This document shows positions 58,366 to 64,000 of a stretch of DNA of 64,000 nucleotides, in pieces. The position numbers and the translations under genes are program-made. The notes below the pieces were generated by a model. It searched no databases. It saw only the letters and a list, made by a program, of their open reading frames with translations, and was not told the DNA's origin. Where the stretch lies: assembly GCA_022225965.2 (NCBI GenBank), contig JAKJXP020000086.1, positions 150,531 to 214,530 of the forward strand, given 5' to 3'. Position 1 is the stretch's first letter; every line of letters starts with the position of its first letter. Origin of the DNA: Diatrype stigma. Its lineage: Eukaryota; Ascomycota; Sordariomycetes; Xylariales; Diatrypaceae.

Positions 58366-61300
58366 AGCAAAGCAATCAGAAGCAACCTTTCACCGGGTGC
58401 TGCTGTTGTGCAATGGCAGGGGCAATGGCAATGTATGGGTCTTAGAACAGACGGGAGGATTTTAGTAATTCAGTCGGTCTCAGATCAGATCTGAAGGTCG
58501 CCAGAAACATTCAATTTCCCTGGGGCTTGCCGTGGATGGGACGGGACCAAAACAATATATATGTGTACCTACCACCTACCGCCTACCGCCTCCCACTTGA
58601 CACCTACCGTCAGTAGCATAGCACGTAGTAGCATCAATAGTACATACTCACCCAGCTCAACATCGTGCAGTGTCTGCAGACTACCACATGCAAGCCACGA
58701 ACAGAGAAGTACAACCTGGAACGAAAGCTCAGCATGGCCCAATTGCGTAAGGCCCCCGCGATGGGGCAGAACTGAGATCAGTTCCATGTACCCTACAACG
58801 AACGGCTCTGATCGGGAATGGCAGCAAGGATCTGATGTGTTTCTCTGATGTGGGAGGTACATCCAGGTGGCGATCGATCACGATGAGGTATGGCGGAGGG
58901 GAGGGAGGCCGGGAACCAATCAGAAGCGCGCCTGTCAGTCTGCAGCGTAGGCTTTGCTCCGTGCTGCGCCCAAGAAAGAGCCAAGAAAGAGCCCAAGAAA
59001 GTCCCCGATGGTAGAGGATGTACCTCCGAAATAGGATTAGCGGGCTTCGATCGCCTTTTGTTTTGCTGTGGTTGGTGTGGTTTGGGTCGTTTTGGCAGCA
59101 ACGGGCAATTGCGAGTGACGGGCAATTGCACACCAGCCACTTTCCTTGGCTGCCAAGCTCCAGCTGCCTGCCTTTGCCTGGCTGCCTGGTCTGGCTTTCA
59201 CACACTCCCAGCCCGCTCTCTCACGCACTTACAAACAATGCAATAACACCCACATTGAACACATACAGGTAGAGGTGGTATCGTGGAGTATCCAGGTACA
59301 TCCCACTGTCGGCCTATCCCCACTATCGATTGTACAATACATACGTGCCTATCGTTGGGGTTATCGGTGAATGTTCGAAGAATGATGTATTGATCTACAC
59401 GTTATAGAAAACCGGCTGAGGCTTATTGTCAATCTCGAGTAAGTCGTCAACTTGTTGCTGATGCTTGCCAGGCTACTACCTATATTACGATACAATATAG
59501 ATTACCTACTAGGTAGGTAGGGATTTGGTGGGGTGGGCCGAGGTTTGAAGTGGTTGATACAGCTCTTCATACTACGTACGTTCGGGCTGTTATACATCCA
59601 AGACAGGACACATTTCAACGCGATGCAAGCATGCTCGCTCGCATCTTGGAAGGCCAATTCACAGCAACAATTCTTAGCGATCAACTCAGGCTATGAAGAG
59701 ATTGCATGTTTATATTCCTGCCTCGATGCATGCCTAATCCATATATCAAACCGACAAGCCACACTTTAGTTCAGTATGTTGGGAGGTTGGCTTGGAACAT
59801 CAACTATAACATGTCTAATTACAATGGGTGAAGCTTGGAAGCATGACTGGCAGTCTGGCGTCTGGCAGGACGAATGACGGCAGGGCAGCATTACCTACAT
59901 ACAATGAGATCCTGACATGAGTTTTGCTCACTCCGAACCCCGAGCATGCACGTACGCATGAGCCCAAGGTTTTACAGTTTCACAAAGTCCGCAGGCTCCA
60001 TCAAGCAAGTAAGGGGGGAGTAGGTAGGCAAGTAGGTAATCCGTCATGTCCGTACTACTACTGTTACCTATTACCTATTAACTACTGCCGAACACCTAAT
60101 TATTACCATGTGGCCCCTCCTACTTGTATGCACGTCCGACATGGTCAAGCGCTAGGAATTATCGTCGTGGCCCTTCCTATAGTCATGATAGGCTTGATAG
60201 GGGCACGCGGGCTAGGACTATGTTCCGCCGGCTCCTACACGGCGCCGCAGAAATCCTATTCGGTGGGCCAAGCTATTCCTGCTCAGCGGGAGCTGTGACA
60301 GCCGACCAGGAGCGGCCTCCACGATGAGAAACGCCGAGTGGCTGACCCTGCCGAGAAGAATATGCGCATGGCTGTAGGCATTTGCTGGTTGCCCATGTGG
60401 AAATTTCGGCGGGGGTAGAGTGGCTAAACTCGGAGGTTCAGCTCCACGTCGTAACCGATCCGCATATCTAAGTCCGATCAACATTGGCACCTATCTCAGG
60501 GTCCATCTGCCGCAGGCACAGTCAACCCCACCAGGACTTCCACCCACTGGGTTGAAAGCCCGTGAGCTGACATAGCTTCTGGTCTCTTCTATTCTCACCG
60601 CAAACACCTCTAGATTTGCAATTGGAGTGCGCATGTGTCGGAGAACACGTGGATGCAGAGGCATAGATATTAGATGCATCGTTCGGAAGAGGTGTGGCGG
60701 GTCCGGAGATATTCATGCATGCTGGATGGATACCGAGGTACCTGGTATGCATGCAAAGAAACTTGGAGAACTACTATGCATAGACAGAAGTTAAGTTCAC
60801 TGACCTAACAATTACTTACTCGGGCTTATAGCAAGAGTTCTGATCTTTCACGTATCTCCAAATCGGACATTTACTATGTGCGCGCTATACCTACATATGT
60901 AATAACTAACAGCAGCCAAGAGCTATCAAAAGATCGGGTTGGGCTCCCCTAGTTCCCTAGTTGCCGATATGGTTTGGTGGTGGTGACAAAAGGGGGACAG
61001 CTCGAACCTAAAACTGATTCGAGTTAAAGCTTCGTCGTTAGCCGCAGCCCGGTTATACTGGGTCGATTCTGTTCCCATTGTTTCCAGTGAAGTAACGCAA
61101 TGGCGCAGATGGAGAGGTACGGATATGTGGGGTTCTCAACACTTGCTGCTTATGGTAATTACAATGTCCGGAAGGGTGAGTGAATGCGTGGGATTTTTCC
61201 CGATATACTTGTTTCTGACGTCACATTCACCCAGCCTGCCCTGGTTGCCAGGTTGCGTCTATGTCACGTCTTCGCCTGGACGCTAAGGGTGAACGGTGTC

Positions 61301-61983
61301 AAGCTGTTGACTATCACTCTCGCCGACTATCCGACTGCCCGATGGATAACTGCCTACTTTGCCATCCCTACAAGAAATCCAAAATCGATAGGGTCGATAG
61401 ATGAATGAATGAATATGCGAAGCGCCCGTTCGACGGCAGGCCTCCAGATTGAAGGGTGGCCAAACTATGGCCCGATACGCGTCTGCAACCTGAAGCTCAC
61501 TGCATGTACCGGTGTAAAAGAGCCTGCAAAAGAGCCGAGGCCAACATGCCCTTCCGCTTCTCTTTTTTTCTGGGGCGATAGATGGATGGGTAAAGGAGAG
61601 AAGGAATCGTAGAACAAGGAAGCGTTTCGAATTCGCAAGGCACTCACTGGTGGACAAGTTGCGGAACAGACTCCAGCCAAACAGTTTCGTCAGGCCGGAG
61701 CAAAATGTCCGCGGCACTGGGGCGGATCGCGCTTGAATGCGGTCTCAGACGGGGATCCAGCGCGGATCTAGCAAGGGCAGCAAGGGCCCCAGGGGAGCCT
61801 ACAAGGGTCTCAGATCGGGTACATTGCTCCTTAACAATTTTTCGCAGAATCCCTGCCCAAGCTTTGTCCAATCAAACTCTGTTTCTCTTCGGTATGCGAC
61901 AAGCCACCTGTGGCTAGGCGTGGCTATTCCTGTGGCATGTGGAATCCACGCCCAACCTTGGAATGCCCCACCAGCCCGGCGCT

Positions 61984-62063
61984 GACGTGCCACTTGGTGT
62001 GCCACTTGATGTGCCACTTTTCGACGTGCCACTTTTCGATGTGCCACTTTTCGATGTGCCACA
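61984..62063. repeat. Minisatellite with a 12/15-bp unit
   Basis: GTGCCACTT-GAT/GGT units pass into 15-bp CGATGTGCCACTTTT units, five to six copies in all. The minus strand could read WHIEK repeats, but no gene context supports translation. Confidence 0.6.
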
Positions 62064-64000
62064 GATGAAAATCTCCCAAGTCGCCGGTCATTCCCCTCCA
62101 CCCCCCATTCAATATGACATCGTTTCTGCATAATTACGCACGGGGGCATGGCGTAGAGCTAGAGCTGCTGGAGCTGCTAGTACAGTAGTACCGTGGAAGC
62201 ATTGGAACACAACGGATGGACCTGTGTAGCCCAATGAAAACGTGCAATCAGGCCTCCCTTCTCGTCGATCCCCTTTTCTCTGCACATTCCCGGTCCCGCA
62301 TTCTTCGAAATCCCATCTCCGCGAGGATGGGATTTGATGGGATTTGGTCATTCTGACTTCTTGCTACATATGCCAGATGGCCGCCCCTCCCCCCCTCCAG
62401 ACATACGTATGCTTCTGCTTTGCGCCTTCGCTCCCACCCGCACATCTTTACCGCATTCGAGCGGTCTTTTTCCCGGTTCAGCGGATTGTGTAATTATGTG
62501 CGCATTGCTACGTTATATCGCACATTGCATAAGTTCTCGCTACAGGTCAATATGCGCTTAGATGCGTCTAGCCCAAAAAACCAGCTTCTCTTTTGCAGGG
62601 TCGCCTCGTGGCTTTCCTGTCCCGTCCCAGCACCCCGGAGATCTGAGATTTTCCATGTAACGGGTCTCCACACAACCTACCTTATAAACGCCTATACCAA
62701 GGCACTTGCATCGTGCTTCATTCACATTCTGAAGCGTTGTTTCGATAGTGCCATCGCATCAGGCACATCGTCTCTTTACTCATCGTCTCATAGTTGCGTC
62801 TGCGGTTCATGGTCTCAAATACAAAGCACTCTGTGTGAGACAACGCTCTCTGATGTTGAGAATAGACTATCAGGTATCCAAGGATTCATCCACAATATTT
62901 AGCTCTCCTACAGGCTACAGTTCATCTGTCATATTGACATATACGAGGTCACTATTCTTACTCGGTAGCGTTTACGCCGTTACTGTTACTACGATCCAAC
63001 GACCGCGTAGCTTACATGGAATCCCTGGGACGTAATTAGATACCTCTACTACGAAGACCCCGGATCCAGGACTGCCGAGTAAAGTCCGACGACCTTTTAC
63101 AGATTTCGCCGCCGTTGCGAAGTCCTACTGAGCAAGCCTAAGTCTAAAAAGTGGTCACATCAGCCTCAGATACGGGCGCAGCCATCGCCAAGACGGGGAC
63201 TAATTCGCTATACAGCAACTCGCCTCCCGCCTCCTATTGAAGCTAACGTATTTTTTCATGTTCCCTCCTTTTTTTCTTTCACTGCTTCATACTATAGGGA
63301 TTGCGGAGCCCTTTACTTAAGAGAGCTTCTCAAGGCTAGTGGCTATATACTATGTGGGCGCGGTGCAAGTTCCGCATGGCAAGCAGGGGTCTTTGCCGTG
63401 ATTGTGGATTTGCTGTTTTTCTAGACAGATAGAGTGCAGTCAAGCCACCCCATCTGATTTTTCTTATGTGTGGCTTGTAGGAAACTTATAGAAGTAGTGT
63501 GATGCTACACGTTAGTGATAGCGTTACGAACGGCACCGGGCACGCCTTTGGTTTTCCGGAACTGCTCATACCCGGGGTCTTTAGTCTCTTGCTACTTCTC
63601 CGCGCCGGAAAGGTTAAATATACAGGATATAGATTAGTGCTGCGGAGAACCTCCGTAGTCATTCAATTTCTCTGCCCCCTCGTTGCACGGCGTTATTGCA
63701 TCGAATTTCGAGTCATAGCATATGAGGGCTTTCATATGTGAACTGTAGAAGCAGTGAAGACACACGCACGGCACACCGGGCGATCCTCGGAGTGACCCCG
63801 AGTCGAGGAGGATATCAAGTGAACTCTAAACCTCCAAAGGCTTCAAGGCGACTTATTCTTATACTATTTGTAAAACAACCTCACTACTCGTCAGGGCTCT
63901 AATCGCCTTCTGACCCACAATTTAACGGCTTCGCCATTGTAGTCAGGGACTTTCGCTTTGTAACGGACTTTCGTTTTGTAATATTTTTTTACATAATGTC

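Larger units (their letters stand above)
57801..64000. other. 6.2-kb base-balanced region with no supported gene
   Basis: I find no frame with domain motifs or consistent splicing. The longest frames (62,420-62,902; 58,729-59,205; 61,283-61,717) have random-looking composition. A possible tiny exon, ATGGCGCAGATGGAGAGG, at 61,099 precedes a GTGAGT donor, but no downstream exon is evident. It may contain regulatory DNA, a long UTR or non-coding transcripts. Confidence 0.4.

Noticed and set aside
1..64000. CRISPR arrays, bacterial-type operons or prophage
   Set aside because: No spaced identical repeats of that kind; the gene structure is plainly fungal.

Overview
This window is nuclear DNA from a filamentous ascomycete (Pezizomycotina). 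The evidence is short introns (about 50-90 bp) with GTRNGT donors, CTRAY-type branch sites and YAG acceptors, several fungus-specific protein families, and large AT-rich blocks bearing the mark of repeat-induced point mutation (RIP). In those blocks CpA/TpG is depleted, TpA is in excess, CpG is retained, and CAA/CAG/TGG codons have become stops.

Positions 1 to about 37,150 are a transposon nest. Five target-site-duplicated insertions can be delimited from the sequence alone. (i) A 2.65-kb non-autonomous LTR element (383-3030, TSD TCAAT) packed with minisatellites and hairpin arrays sits in an intron of a membrane-protein gene. (ii) A Ty1/Copia element (3235-9252, minus strand, TSD CCCTT) sits in the next exon of the same gene. 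(iii) A Ty3/Gypsy chromodomain element lies at 10027-17105 (plus strand, TSD ATAAG). (iv) An 18-kb structure lies between LTRs at 17356 and 35410 (TSD TATAA). It consists of a minus-strand Ty3-type element that has received a plus-strand LINE (about 19.45-26.3 kb). (v) A 598-bp TRIM (29539-30136, TSD GGATT) carries a tRNA-like sequence and lies in the pol region of element iv. All the large elements are dead. The TRIM is largely free of RIP, so it is either young or too short to be targeted.

Positions 37,150 to 57,800 are base-balanced and genic. In order they hold: an AAA+ ATPase (-, seven exons, with a one-base frameshift in a conserved motif); a STAND/NACHT-like protein without a Walker A motif (+, five exons); a But2-domain secreted protein (-); a 3.5-kb stretch without a convincing gene; a cytochrome P450 (-); the ribosome-biogenesis factor Nop9 (+); a low-complexity Pro/Ser-rich protein (+) behind degenerate ~200-bp repeats; and a disordered Ser/Pro-rich protein with a conserved basic N-terminal region (-).

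Positions 57,800 to 64,000 are base-balanced but show no gene I can support, only small minisatellites.

The genes do not form an obvious pathway or cluster. The main biology in the window is genome defence (RIP) acting on nested retroelements and the fate of the genes at the edge of that block.
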